A stretch of DNA of 64,000 nucleotides, taken from the NCBI GenBank assembly GCA_022539475.1, contig VCMS01000142.1:62001-126000 (forward strand), read 5' to 3'. Shown one piece after another: positions 1 to 9,258 of this stretch (the first letter of the stretch is position 1; the number at the start of each line of letters is the position of its first letter). The DNA is from Gracilaria domingensis. Taxonomy: Eukaryota; Rhodophyta; Florideophyceae; Gracilariales; Gracilariaceae. The notes beneath the pieces were generated by a model that made no database searches, was not told the DNA's origin, and was given only the letters and a program-made list of their open reading frames with translations. Both the position numbers and the translations under genes were made by a program.

Positions 1-517
1 CCTCGTGGGGAATGTACGCCACAAAATGGAATGGGTCCTCCTTCTCAGCAGTCTGGCTGTCTTCCACGACAAATTGATGTTGTGGTGCGAATGAGTTATG
101 TGCGGCGCGGATAACTTCCGAATTTGAGACCACCATTCCTTTTGTCATCGAATCCATGCCCACCGAGAACTCTTTGAACCTCGAAAGTTCTTCTCCTATT
201 GCAAGAGAAGCAGAATTCATTACAATGGAAAGAAGCGCTTGTGTCGCGCATGCGTTGGTGATAGTCTGATTGGCGAAGAACAATGATTCAGGCGCTGGGA
301 CGCACAATTTTCCAGGTCGGGTTTGTGCAATACTGCGTTCATCGTCGCGATACTTGAATAAGAAGACGAGTCCGTAAACCTGACCGTGTTGGGCAATCAA
401 ATGCTTGTCTAGAGCGTAGAGTTCTTCAACCTGCACATTCTTGACTCCGATTTCGCGAAGCAATTCTGTGAATACCCCTGGATCCGACTCAATTGTGCAC
501 CAACCTAGATCTGCCAT
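1..517 (-). CDS. UCHL5: Ubiquitin C-terminal hydrolase UCH37/UCHL5, N-terminal part (runs off window)
   Basis: I translated this by hand: an open frame starts at the ATG at 517 and continues past base 1. The 172 visible residues follow human UCHL5 closely. They open with the family signature WCTIESDPGVFTELL, then GLVFLFKY. Next come the oxyanion Gln84, the catalytic Cys90 in TNACATQA, the crossover-loop region with EFSVGMDS, and the catalytic His164 in PFHFVAYIP. The family is a cysteine protease that trims ubiquitin chains at the 19S proteasome or in INO80. The catalytic Asp and the C-terminal ULD tail that binds RPN13/INO80G lie outside the window, so full length cannot be judged. No intron is seen in the visible part. 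The gene is divergent from the alpha/beta hydrolase at 1154. Confidence 0.93.
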   Translation of the reverse strand, partial: MADLGWCTIESDPGVFTELLREIGVKNVQVEELYALDKHLIAQHGQVYGLVFLFKYRDDERSIAQTRPGKLCVPAPESLFFANQTITNACATQALLSIVMNSASLAIGEELSRFKEFSVGMDSMTKGMVVSNSEVIRAAHNSFAPQHQFVVEDSQTAEKEDPFHFVAYIPHE

Positions 518-1153
518 CTTGATCTAAGGAGGTTCTTCTGGACCGAGAAGATGGAATGAGAGAGAGAGGACGGAGAATGTTACGTCGTCAATGACGTTGT
601 CGGTTTGTCAAGGAGCCTCTCCAGTCTCATGACACCCCGCAGTCTGTCCGTACTGTTGTTTGAAACAACCTCTTTATTATTATTATTTTTTACAATACTA
701 CGACTATTTCCAAGCTCCCTTTTATGAAGGGTAGGATTTCACGAGATAAGAGGGCTCCCGTTCCCCTGGAAATTACGTCAATTTGCCCGCCAAGAGAAGC
801 CGGTTTTTGATAATCAAATTGATCTTGTCGATGCTTTTGTGTCACAGCTACCGAAGGTATGAAAGCAAGCCGAACTTTAGGAACTTCTCCGAGGCAGAGG
901 CCATATCGTTGTCGAACTAATCCGATCAGCCTTTTCCGCCTTCTCTCCCGCAACACTGATTGCACTCTTGTCCGGTGAGGATTGTATGGGTGTGCATACA
1001 CCGTGGTCATTGCTACGCCCTTGTTCGTTCGTTCGTTGCTCCGTTTTGCGCGCACCCACAGTGAATCAAATCGCGTCAAGAAGAACGGCTCGCAAGGGCC
1101 CTATTTCATATCAGGCCCAAAGACGACGTCATTCTTCGCGAGCACAACCAGCC
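518..1153. promoter_or_regulatory. Divergent intergenic region, UCHL5 / alpha-beta hydrolase
   Basis: This is a 636-bp spacer between two divergent starts, so it should hold both promoters. It has an AT-rich patch of TTATTATTATT near 675 and a short (TTCG)n run near 1022-1036. Open frames here have no protein-like character. No RNA gene was recognised. Confidence 0.5.
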
Positions 1154-2299
1154 ATGTCGCTTAATGTCTTTCAGATTCTTGTCGTAGCCGGAGCAACGAT
1201 TAGTGGTACTCTGCTGACGGCTCTATATGTTCTTCAAGAGAGGTTGATATATCACCCCACAATCCCAACTCGAGAATACGAAAAGAATCCGAAAGATTAT
1301 GGAATGGATTACAATGATGTGGACGTTCTCACGACTGATCGCGTTCGACTTCACGGATGGCTCATAAAACAGCAACGTCCCAAGGATTCACCAACCGTGA
1401 TTTATTTCCACGGGAACGCCGGAAACATTGCTCACAGGTCAGTGTCTTTCCTCTCTTTAACTTGACTTCTTTGTCTTGCATTAGGACAGAATCTCACACA
1501 AAACCACCACTCAAAAACACAGACTCCCAGATGTTCGGTACTATCATCGCGATGGATTCAATGTCTTTATGGTTTCGTACCGTGGATATGGCCGTTCCGA
1601 AGGCTATCCGTCAGAGAAGGGAATGCGCCTGGATGGAGAGGCTGCCTTAGAATACATTCGGGACCGGAGTGACTTAGTGGATACGAATCGCATATATGTC
1701 TTTGGCAGGTCAATTGGAGGTGCGTGTGCTATTGCTCTCGCGTCGAGCGCGATCGCGAAGGACTCCATTCGCGGTCTCATTGTCGAAAACACCTTTACGT
1801 CAACAAATGACCTAGTTGACTCTGTCCTTCCAATGCTGAAACCATTCAAGGCCTTTAACAGAAACAAGTGGGATTCGTTAAGCGTCATCAAAGAGATTAA
1901 GGTGCCGATTCTGTTTCTAAGGTAAGACCTTTTCTACTTTGCTTTGTTCCGCGTTCTATTTCGATGTTCTAACCGTGACTCACTGAAACTCCGCATTTCG
2001 CTAATGCCTGCTGATGTAGCGGTATGCAAGATGGGCTTGTACCTCCAGCACAAATGCAAAAACTTCGCGAAGCGGCGCTCAAGGCACCGTTTTCGGTTAT
2101 GCATACTGTAGAAGACGGTGATCACAACGTACGTCTCTTAATCTCAGAAATAGAAACTGCGGTGAACAAAGAGCTGACGACTGATGAAAACGAATTAACA
2201 TGACTTTTGAACTCGCAGGATACATGGTGGCAAGGAGGCGCTGCGTATCGCGCGGCAATCTTGGACTTCCTGAGAAAAATAGAACAACGTGGCAGATAA
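1154..2299 (+). CDS. Alpha/beta hydrolase, ABHD13/BEM46 (WAV2) type, membrane anchored; 4 exons
   Basis: Exons are 1154-1437, 1523-1921, 2020-2128 and 2219-2299. Joined they give 290 residues. The three introns (85, 98 and 90 nt) have GT-AG ends and keep the frame. The start ATG at 1154 precedes a hydrophobic anchor (about residues 5-27), followed by the family's LIYHP. FHGNAGN is the oxyanion loop. The nucleophile elbow is FGRSIGG (Ser158), and the triad is completed by Asp232 in SGMQDGLVPP and His263 in GDHND. The length matches ABHD13/BEM46 proteins (about 290-340). These are serine hydrolases of the ER or plasma membrane whose physiological substrate is poorly known. This is the most intron-rich gene in the window. 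The 3' end faces the gnd gene. Confidence 0.88.
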
Positions 2300-2724
2300 G
2301 CTTCGATGTCATCGGAATACAGCGCCCTTTTCACCTCCCAACTAGACGATACTTGAAAACTTGTTATGGTGCTATGATGACGACAGCTGGGAACGCGATC
2401 AGCCACGCTTTGCTTGCCTGGTTGCTCTCCGAGACGCAACAAGGGACAAGCGCATTGCTTCGCTGGTATGCGGCCCAAGCTACACAGATACTGCTGAATG
2501 CGGCCAGTCCATTGTGGCCAACTGTTGACGCAACATACACCTGTCTGAGCGCTGAGGCTAGAAGGCTAACCTTTTTAGCCCTCTTATCCTCTCGAAGGAT
2601 AGAAGGATAACTCGTAGCAACATACGAAGGTACGTACTGATGAGCCTACATTTTTTTTCTCGGGAAGTAAAAGAGTTCTTCACATCGTCACGTGGACGCA
2701 GATGCCTTTATTCGTTTCTCATTG
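2300..2724. other. Convergent 3' intergenic spacer
   Basis: This 425-bp gap lies between the stop codons of the hydrolase and of 6-phosphogluconate dehydrogenase. A self-complementary stretch near 2558-2605 (GAAGGCTAACC... then TCTCGAAGGATAGAAGG) may form a weak hairpin. I see no gene in it. Confidence 0.4.
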
Positions 2725-4371
2725 TTAATCTTGCTTGACCGAAACACCATCGGAGCTCCAGCGAGTGTGGTAGACACCGTCCTTGTCAAGACGCTTGTAG
2801 GTGTGTGACCCGAAGAAGTCACGCTGCGCTTGCACCATCTGCGCAGACATGAGCACCTCCCTTCTGAAGCTGTCGTAGTAGTTCAGAGAGCTCGCGGTAG
2901 CTGGGATAGCAATACCGTTCGTAATAGCAAGCACCGCAATACGACGCCAGCTTTCTTGAGCGCCAATAAGTTCCGCAGCGAACTCCTCGTCCAGAAGCAA
3001 CGACGGAAGACTCGCATCACGATCGTACGCAGCCTTGATCCGATCCAAGAACTTGGCACGAATGATGCAACCACCCTTCCAGATACGAGAAATGGCGCCA
3101 AGGTTGAGGCCCCAGTCACCGTCAACACCAGCAGTTCTAATGATATTCATGCCCTGAGCATAGGAGCAGATCTTGGAGGCATAAAGTGCCTTTCGCACAT
3201 CAGCAACAATCTGTTTCTTCATGTCGGGGTTTGTTTCCGCGGAGAAGGCTGGCCCCTCCAATACACCGCAAGCGATCTCACGGTCCTTCTTCAGAGCGGA
3301 CACGAATCGGGCTTCCAAGGCTGCGCCGATTGTGGGGGCTGGGACTCCTCTCGCAGCGGCTTCTTGCATGGTCCACATTCCAGTACCCTTCGATCCAGTC
3401 TGATCCAAAACTTTGTCGACGAGATAGGACCCGTCGTTGACGAGGTCGTCCTTCTGGCGAAGAATCTTAGCCGTGATCTCAATGAGGAAACTCTGCAACT
3501 CGGCGGCGTTCCACTCCTCAAAGACGTCTGAGATCTCCTCGACGGACAGGCCAGCAACGTTGCGCAGAAGGTCGTAGGCCTCGCCGATGAGCTGCATGTC
3601 TCCGTACTCAATACCGTTGTGAACCATCTTGACATAGTTGCCAGAGCCTCCCGGGCCGATGTAGGTGACACATGGTCCGTCGTCAACCTGGGCACTGACC
3701 TTCTCCATCATTGGCTTGATGAGTTCCCAAGCACTCTTCGGACCTCCCGGCATGAGACTGGGGCCATTGCGGGCACCTTCCTCTCCGCCAGAGACGCCCA
3801 TGCCCATGTACATGATACCCTTGTCCTGCAAGGCCTTTCCTCTCCTCTCAGTGTTGGTGAAGAACTCGTTTCCACCATCAATGATGAGATCGCCCTCTTC
3901 CAGCAAGCCCTGCAAGGTGGCAATGGTGGCATCGACCGGTGCGCCAGCCTTGACCAGCATGATGATCTTCCTCGGGCGAGAGAGGCCCTGAATGAACTCC
4001 GCCACATCCTTGTAGCCAGTGAGCCTGTCCGAGAGGCCCTCACGTTCCGCGCGGGCGACGGTGTCATCGACCTTGGCCGAGCTGCGGTTGTACACGGCAA
4101 TGGAGAAGCCCTTCTCGGCGATGTTGAGTGCGAGGTTCTGGCCCATGACGGCCAGACCGACGAGGCCGATCTCGGCGAGACCGGCGGGCGCGGCAGTGCC
4201 GGCGGCGGTGGTGGGGCTCTCTGAGATGACCATGGTGGAGGCGCGTCGGGCGGCAGGCAATGCGAACAGGGAGCGACGAGGAGGGGCGCGAAGCGAGGCA
4301 GACGGCAAGTCAAGGCGCGACCGCGAGGTGAGGGGCAGCGGAGAGAGGAAGGCAGACGATGGGCGATACAT
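2725..4371 (-). CDS. gnd: 6-phosphogluconate dehydrogenase (decarboxylating), with plastid-type presequence
   Basis: This enzyme of the oxidative pentose phosphate pathway converts 6-phosphogluconate and NADP+ to ribulose 5-phosphate, CO2 and NADPH. The 548-residue protein has the NADP-binding IGLVGLAVMGQNLALN (about residue 68), then VDGGNEFFTNTERR. The substrate signature GVSGGEEGARNGPSLMPGG and the catalytic KMVHNGIEYGDMQLI follow. The core is about 480 residues, as usual. The first 46 residues are rich in Ser, Arg, Pro and Leu with no acidic residue before Asp21, a good plastid transit peptide. I chose the ATG at 4371 because the open frame upstream is only GC-biased shadow. Met47 (MVISESPTT) sits at the start of the mature part, so leaky initiation could also give a cytosolic form. 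Confidence 0.95.
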   Translation of the reverse strand: MYRPSSAFLSPLPLTSRSRLDLPSASLRAPPRRSLFALPAARRASTMVISESPTTAAGTAAPAGLAEIGLVGLAVMGQNLALNIAEKGFSIAVYNRSSAKVDDTVARAEREGLSDRLTGYKDVAEFIQGLSRPRKIIMLVKAGAPVDATIATLQGLLEEGDLIIDGGNEFFTNTERRGKALQDKGIMYMGMGVSGGEEGARNGPSLMPGGPKSAWELIKPMMEKVSAQVDDGPCVTYIGPGGSGNYVKMVHNGIEYGDMQLIGEAYDLLRNVAGLSVEEISDVFEEWNAAELQSFLIEITAKILRQKDDLVNDGSYLVDKVLDQTGSKGTGMWTMQEAAARGVPAPTIGAALEARFVSALKKDREIACGVLEGPAFSAETNPDMKKQIVADVRKALYASKICSYAQGMNIIRTAGVDGDWGLNLGAISRIWKGGCIIRAKFLDRIKAAYDRDASLPSLLLDEEFAAELIGAQESWRRIAVLAITNGIAIPATASSLNYYDSFRREVLMSAQMVQAQRDFFGSHTYKRLDKDGVYHTRWSSDGVSVKQD

Positions 4372-5012
4372 GGCGTGCGGCGCCAAGTGGATATCGGGCA
4401 GGGTTTTTATTCGAAGCGGCAGGCGCAACGGAGAAACCGTACAGCGGGTATTTTGGCGAAACAAGGGGGCGCTGTGGCGCCTTGGATTGCTTCGGGGGCG
4501 TTGCCTGCGTCGGCCGAGTTGCGGACGATTTGACCTCAACAACGACAAGGGCAACGCGCCACGCGCATTTCGGCTGTGTGCGCGGCGCGGCGCGCCGTCA
4601 TTGGATGCGTAGCAACGCCGCCAGATTTGCGCGCCGCCAATGGCGCCCCGCTGCCGCGTCGCGCGAGTGCGGCACGCGTCCGGCGTTTCTCCGCCTTGCT
4701 GGCCGCTTCCTCCGCGCGCACACGTCGCGCGCGCCCGAGTTTCTCCGCGCCGATGCGCCGTGCGCGCGCGCCGGGTAGCCGGCGCGCCGCGGCTACTGAC
4801 AGCCAGCCCGCGTGGCGCGCCAGCCTTAGCTGAGTGCGCGCGCGCGCGCTGGCGCCGGCGCCACGCTGCGCGGCGCGGCGCGCGGCGCGCCCGGGGCCCC
4901 GCTCCAGTGGTCAAGGCCTCATGGCGCCCGCGCGCGGCGCCGCCCGCGCCCCCGCGGCGTGTCGCTGTCCGCCGCGAGTGCCGCCGTTGTCTCCGCGCCG
5001 CGCCCGCGCTTC
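4372..5012. promoter_or_regulatory. GC-rich bidirectional promoter island, gnd / MORC
   Basis: This 641-bp spacer is extremely GC-rich, with many GCGCGC runs (about 4735-4900). ATTGG/CCAAT boxes lie near 4599 and 4637. It is flanked by two divergent starts. Long open frames here (for example 4640-5596 on +) are products of the base bias. Confidence 0.55.
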
Positions 5013-8000
5013 ATGGCGCTCAGAAGGCGTCGCGCGTCGCACGCCGCGCGCGCGCACAAGTGGCCGTTGGGCGCCTTTTCGCAGCTCATCGACGCCGCGC
5101 ACTCGCGCGACGGCGTGTGGCTCGACGTGCAGCTCTCGGCGTGCAGCGAGCCGTTCTTCGTCGTGCGCGATCGCGGGCAGGGGCTTTCGGGCGCGCAGCT
5201 GCGCGAGCGCACGGCCGTGCGCACCTCCGTCACGGACTGGCTCAAGGGCGATGCGTACGCGTGCCCGTGGCAGGCCGCCGCGTTCCGATTGGGCGCCGAT
5301 GTCACCATTCTGTCCAGGACGCGCGACGCCTGCTATGTGGCCTTGCTCAGTCGCGAGCGCGTCGCCGACCTGCGCCACCCGGAGAGCCAGCCGCCCAATA
5401 TCGTTATGCAGTGGCACAAGTCTGTCTCCGATCGCAATCGGCTCGTGGCCGAGATTTGCACGTACTCTCCGTGGCAAACTGCGAGCCACATTTCCCAACT
5501 TTTCGACTCCATGTCACCCACGGGAACGCTAGTGGCCATTTCTTCGCTCAAGAGGGATTTGCAGCAAGCAGAGCTCGAGCTCGACCTGGCCACTGATCGC
5601 CATGACATTCGACTCTCTTCGCTTGCTCACAAGGAGCAGAACCGCTTTGTTTCCTCCATACGCCTGTCGCATTCTTTGCGCTCATATCTTGAAGTGCTCT
5701 ACCTCAATCCTACATTTCGCATTTATCTGCGTGATCGAATTGTTCGCGAGCGTCGACTATCTGCGAGCATGTTCGGACGCCAAGATTTCATTTACAATTA
5801 CACCCCGTCTACCGAATCAGACTCCGCTTCTGCGCCCGCTCCGAGGAGCCTCGTATTCCGCCTTGGCTTTGACCACTGCGCACATGAAAACGAGTATGGC
5901 ATGCTATTGTACTACAAACGACGTCTCGTCAAACCGTATCTCAAGCTCGGCTTCCAGATTCAACCTCGCAACCAAATCAGGGTCGTCGCCATTGTCGAAG
6001 CCAATCATCTTGCTCCCACGCCCAACATGCAGTCTTTCGAGGAGGATCACGCTTACCAGGACCTCATCTTCGCCTTGGGCCAGGCACTCAAGCTGTTCTG
6101 GACCCAGTATGGTTCCATGGCAAGCGCTTACCGTACTCATTGTAATGACCCAATGCTCAAGTGGGTCAGATGTGATGTTTGTGCCCGTTGGCGTCAGCTA
6201 GGACCAGGTTTACCTCATCCCTCAGATACTTCGTGTGTGAAGTGGACTTGCGATAAGAACACTGGAGGTACCAATGTATGCAATCAACCAGATGATGCTT
6301 GTCGTCAGCAGGTCCCTGTCAGAGTGCTGGAGAAACGACCGATTTCTCCCATCTCACCGCCCAAAGAGTGTCGGAAACGAGCGCGTTCCTCAACATCGCC
6401 TTCTGATACTCCGGTGAAAAAGCTGCGACATTCCGCTGCAGGGGAAACTAATTTGATGGAAATCGAGCGAGGCCAACACGATAACGTGCTTGGTACTACA
6501 TCGCCCATTCCGAATTTGCAAAGCCCAATCGGCCTCGATAGTTGCACCCCGGACATGATAGCTTCAGACGGGGCGGAACTTCGTACTGACCCGTTCAGTC
6601 TCAACGAGAGCGACAGTCCGCTTTCGAAGTCAACGTCTTCACCGGGCAATATGTTAGAGAAAGCCGCGAAAGCAAAGCCCCTGCCGAGCACAGTGCGTCA
6701 CGAAAATTCAGAACTTAAAGCTTTGGAAGCTCCTGTCTTGCCGTCCATGAACGCCAAGCATCCAGATGGGAACCATGTCCGGTTGCGGGGTAAAAAGAGT
6801 GTACCCAAAGCCTGCGAGGTTGAGAAAGGCACGTCCGCCGCGATCGACAGTCTCCAAGAACCTCTTCAAAGTACTCAACCGTCTCCTACCGGACATCAAG
6901 GGAACAAGGCAAGTATAGCGAGTACCGAAAGACCGGAAGTGTACGGTGCGAGTCAGAAACGAGCTGACAACAGAGAAAAATCTAGTGATGAAGGGGAACT
7001 GAACCATGCAGTTGTGTCCGAATCTCGGCCTCGGGTACGAAACGCCGCTACAAATCGTCTCATGCGCTCTGATGTTGCTCGTCAGGGAAGGCCGGTGTCT
7101 GTACCTCTGGTGAGGGAAGTCGTTGTCCATCGCAGTGCTCAGTTTGTTGATATCAACAACCGGAATTCTACAGTCAAGGTATATCCGGAAACTCGACAAT
7201 ATATTCCGGACGAGCTGCTTCAGACATCAACTGAAGGCGTTGCTCCGGCAGTTTCTGTGCAACCTCCACCGTATGACAACCAGCCTGACGCGAATGCCCC
7301 TGTTGCTCTAGAAGGTTTCGGGGAAGAATGTACTGTCAAGGTTTCGAACCAAGGGGAATCGAATCCTCAACTCCTGCCTACTGACAGAACTGAAACAGAA
7401 GCTCCGGGGGTGCCCAAGGGAAGAAATAACGAAGAGGAAGCCATTAAGCTGCTCCTTAACCTTCGCACCCGGGAATATGATGGTCAACCGGATGTGGGAA
7501 AGCTTTCGGCGGATACTCATCCTGATCAAAATTATGAAACAAAGGTTGTAGCTGAATTGAGCGGCGTAACAAGGGCACATAATGACGATGGAGCTCAGGC
7601 AGAAGACTGTCGCCAAACTAACCGCGATATTCCGGATCCATTTGGTGACAAAAGTAAGCCAGTTACGCCGGCCCATAATTTGCTCCAAACTCCAACAAGG
7701 ACGGTTCAAGACGTCCCACAGCGAGGACTTCCTGCTCATCTTGCTTCGATCCCGGGAATGCCATCTCCTAATACAGCTAATCCCTTTCTCGATGTAACCG
7801 TGGAGGACGTTCTCGATGCTTCTCCTCTAAATGGAATTGATATATCAAAGGATTTTCTCGATCTTGCTGAAATTGACGTGGGATTGAAGACTCCGTTGCA
7901 GTTGAAGCGAATTCCGAGGAGAACTACCCCGCAGAATTCAGCCTCTAATATGAGAAAAGGTCTGCTTCATGATCCCCAAAATATGTCAACCGAAGCAGTG

Positions 8001-8879
8001 CCTGTCGGGGCGCTGACCGCATTGGATCCTTCTAATGCCCAGAAGAAGCAGTCCTCTGGAGATCGAGTCGTGTTTGATGAAAGGAACCCGCAACTGCAGA
8101 GAAATAATTGCAGCATAGCCGAAGGCCCCAGTATTCCGAACACTGGTGCAAGGGATGGACAGCACGTTTGCTGTGGACAAAGAATAGGAGCAAAGCAACC
8201 GTCTGGTGGCAGTTCAATTCGTCAATGTGGGAGAGGAATGGAAGCTGCCAATGAAGTCAGGGATGGTGGTTCGTGTGATAAAGTGACATGTGAAACACTG
8301 AGATTTTCCGATATCTCCTCGATGATTCCCTGGTCACAGATTGCTGCAACTGCTGCAGCTGCGGGAGCTGTTGCTGCCGCTGCCGCTGCTCGGGACGCAG
8401 AGAAGCCGAGCCAACCGAAGACACCAGAACGACACTCATTAGATGAAGGTGACAAGCTTAGAGTTTCGCAAGAGGAGGTGATGAAGCTAAGGAAAGAGCT
8501 CCGGGATCAGAAGCAGCTATCTGATACTTTCAAAGAGAAATTCCAGGAGTTAATTTGTGAATTGGCGCCGAAAGTTGCGGGGGGTGTGACGAAGCTCTTG
8601 AAGAACCCCAATGAAATCGATGTACGTCAGTTATCAAGAGACGTTTTGCAAAGCGTCACTGAAAAGGCGAGGGAAGAGGCAGGTATGGAACAGCTGCAGG
8701 CCATTGAATCCTGCAAAGCAAGCGAAGAAATAGCTTGTTCGTCATTGGAAAGATTGCGAGGTATGGTGCGTACTTTCCTAGAAGAAGCTGTGGGTCTGAC
8801 GACGCAAGTTGAACAGGACAAACCTGTAGACAAGCATTTCGAAGAGTATCTAAACGCACTTGACGTCTTTCCTCCGTAG
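5013..8879 (+). CDS. MORC-family protein: degenerate GHKL ATPase, S5 domain, CW zinc finger, coiled coil
   Basis: The protein has 1288 residues from the first in-frame ATG (5013). The 18 codons upstream would need a GTG start. Residues 18-365 follow MORC proteins: GHKL fold, then the S5 part with YGMLLYYKRRLVKPY and VEANHLAPTPNMQSF. Residues 384-424 are a CW finger (Cys387, Cys390, Cys413, Cys423 with WVRCDVCARW), a reader of histone H3K4 methylation. About 700 low-complexity residues follow, then an Ala-rich run and a C-terminal coiled coil (about 1140-1200). MORC proteins clamp and compact DNA for gene silencing. The ATPase looks broken: the N-box reads QLIDAAHS with no Asn, and the glycine-rich lid is replaced by YACPWQAAAFRLG. 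It is probably a chromatin-binding pseudo-ATPase in the nucleus. Confidence 0.88.
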   Translation: MALRRRRASHAARAHKWPLGAFSQLIDAAHSRDGVWLDVQLSACSEPFFVVRDRGQGLSGAQLRERTAVRTSVTDWLKGDAYACPWQAAAFRLGADVTILSRTRDACYVALLSRERVADLRHPESQPPNIVMQWHKSVSDRNRLVAEICTYSPWQTASHISQLFDSMSPTGTLVAISSLKRDLQQAELELDLATDRHDIRLSSLAHKEQNRFVSSIRLSHSLRSYLEVLYLNPTFRIYLRDRIVRERRLSASMFGRQDFIYNYTPSTESDSASAPAPRSLVFRLGFDHCAHENEYGMLLYYKRRLVKPYLKLGFQIQPRNQIRVVAIVEANHLAPTPNMQSFEEDHAYQDLIFALGQALKLFWTQYGSMASAYRTHCNDPMLKWVRCDVCARWRQLGPGLPHPSDTSCVKWTCDKNTGGTNVCNQPDDACRQQVPVRVLEKRPISPISPPKECRKRARSSTSPSDTPVKKLRHSAAGETNLMEIERGQHDNVLGTTSPIPNLQSPIGLDSCTPDMIASDGAELRTDPFSLNESDSPLSKSTSSPGNMLEKAAKAKPLPSTVRHENSELKALEAPVLPSMNAKHPDGNHVRLRGKKSVPKACEVEKGTSAAIDSLQEPLQSTQPSPTGHQGNKASIASTERPEVYGASQKRADNREKSSDEGELNHAVVSESRPRVRNAATNRLMRSDVARQGRPVSVPLVREVVVHRSAQFVDINNRNSTVKVYPETRQYIPDELLQTSTEGVAPAVSVQPPPYDNQPDANAPVALEGFGEECTVKVSNQGESNPQLLPTDRTETEAPGVPKGRNNEEEAIKLLLNLRTREYDGQPDVGKLSADTHPDQNYETKVVAELSGVTRAHNDDGAQAEDCRQTNRDIPDPFGDKSKPVTPAHNLLQTPTRTVQDVPQRGLPAHLASIPGMPSPNTANPFLDVTVEDVLDASPLNGIDISKDFLDLAEIDVGLKTPLQLKRIPRRTTPQNSASNMRKGLLHDPQNMSTEAVPVGALTALDPSNAQKKQSSGDRVVFDERNPQLQRNNCSIAEGPSIPNTGARDGQHVCCGQRIGAKQPSGGSSIRQCGRGMEAANEVRDGGSCDKVTCETLRFSDISSMIPWSQIAATAAAAGAVAAAAAARDAEKPSQPKTPERHSLDEGDKLRVSQEEVMKLRKELRDQKQLSDTFKEKFQELICELAPKVAGGVTKLLKNPNEIDVRQLSRDVLQSVTEKAREEAGMEQLQAIESCKASEEIACSSLERLRGMVRTFLEEAVGLTTQVEQDKPVDKHFEEYLNALDVFPP

Positions 8880-9258
8880 TGTTACGAGCCGTGAGTTCGT
8901 CATTGAATTCTGTTCCTTGTCGTACAGTATTCCATGTCGAACGGAACCAAATGATAGACAGGTTTCCTCTCACTGGTTTTTACAATGGCATAAGTTTGGC
9001 ACCTGTGTCCTAGAGTTCCCAGTACATGCACAAAGTTAGAATCTGCTTAACTTTTTCAAGTGTCTATGATAAAGTAACTGCACATATGTAAATGGGCCAG
9101 AGCCATAGTTAACTGCAAGTTTGTGGAGATCATAAGATGATCATCGACCCTAGCTGAAAGCAACGTGTTTGAAAAGTTCATTTAGTTAACAGAAAGTACT
9201 TGATATACTTAACATCGCATTCTGGACATATTTGAGGGAAAGCTCACCATGAAGCACT
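8880..9258. other. Convergent 3' spacer, MORC / TFIIF-alpha
   Basis: This 379-bp, fairly AT-rich gap lies between two stop codons. I see no gene or notable repeat in it. Confidence 0.4.

Noticed and set aside
3619-4224. 201-residue frame opposite the gnd gene
   Set aside because: Mirror frame of a strongly conserved enzyme; no independent evidence.
4640-5596. 318-residue plus-strand frame across the gnd/MORC spacer
   Set aside because: Almost all Arg, Ala, Pro and Cys from GC bias, overlaps the MORC coding frame and shows no domain.
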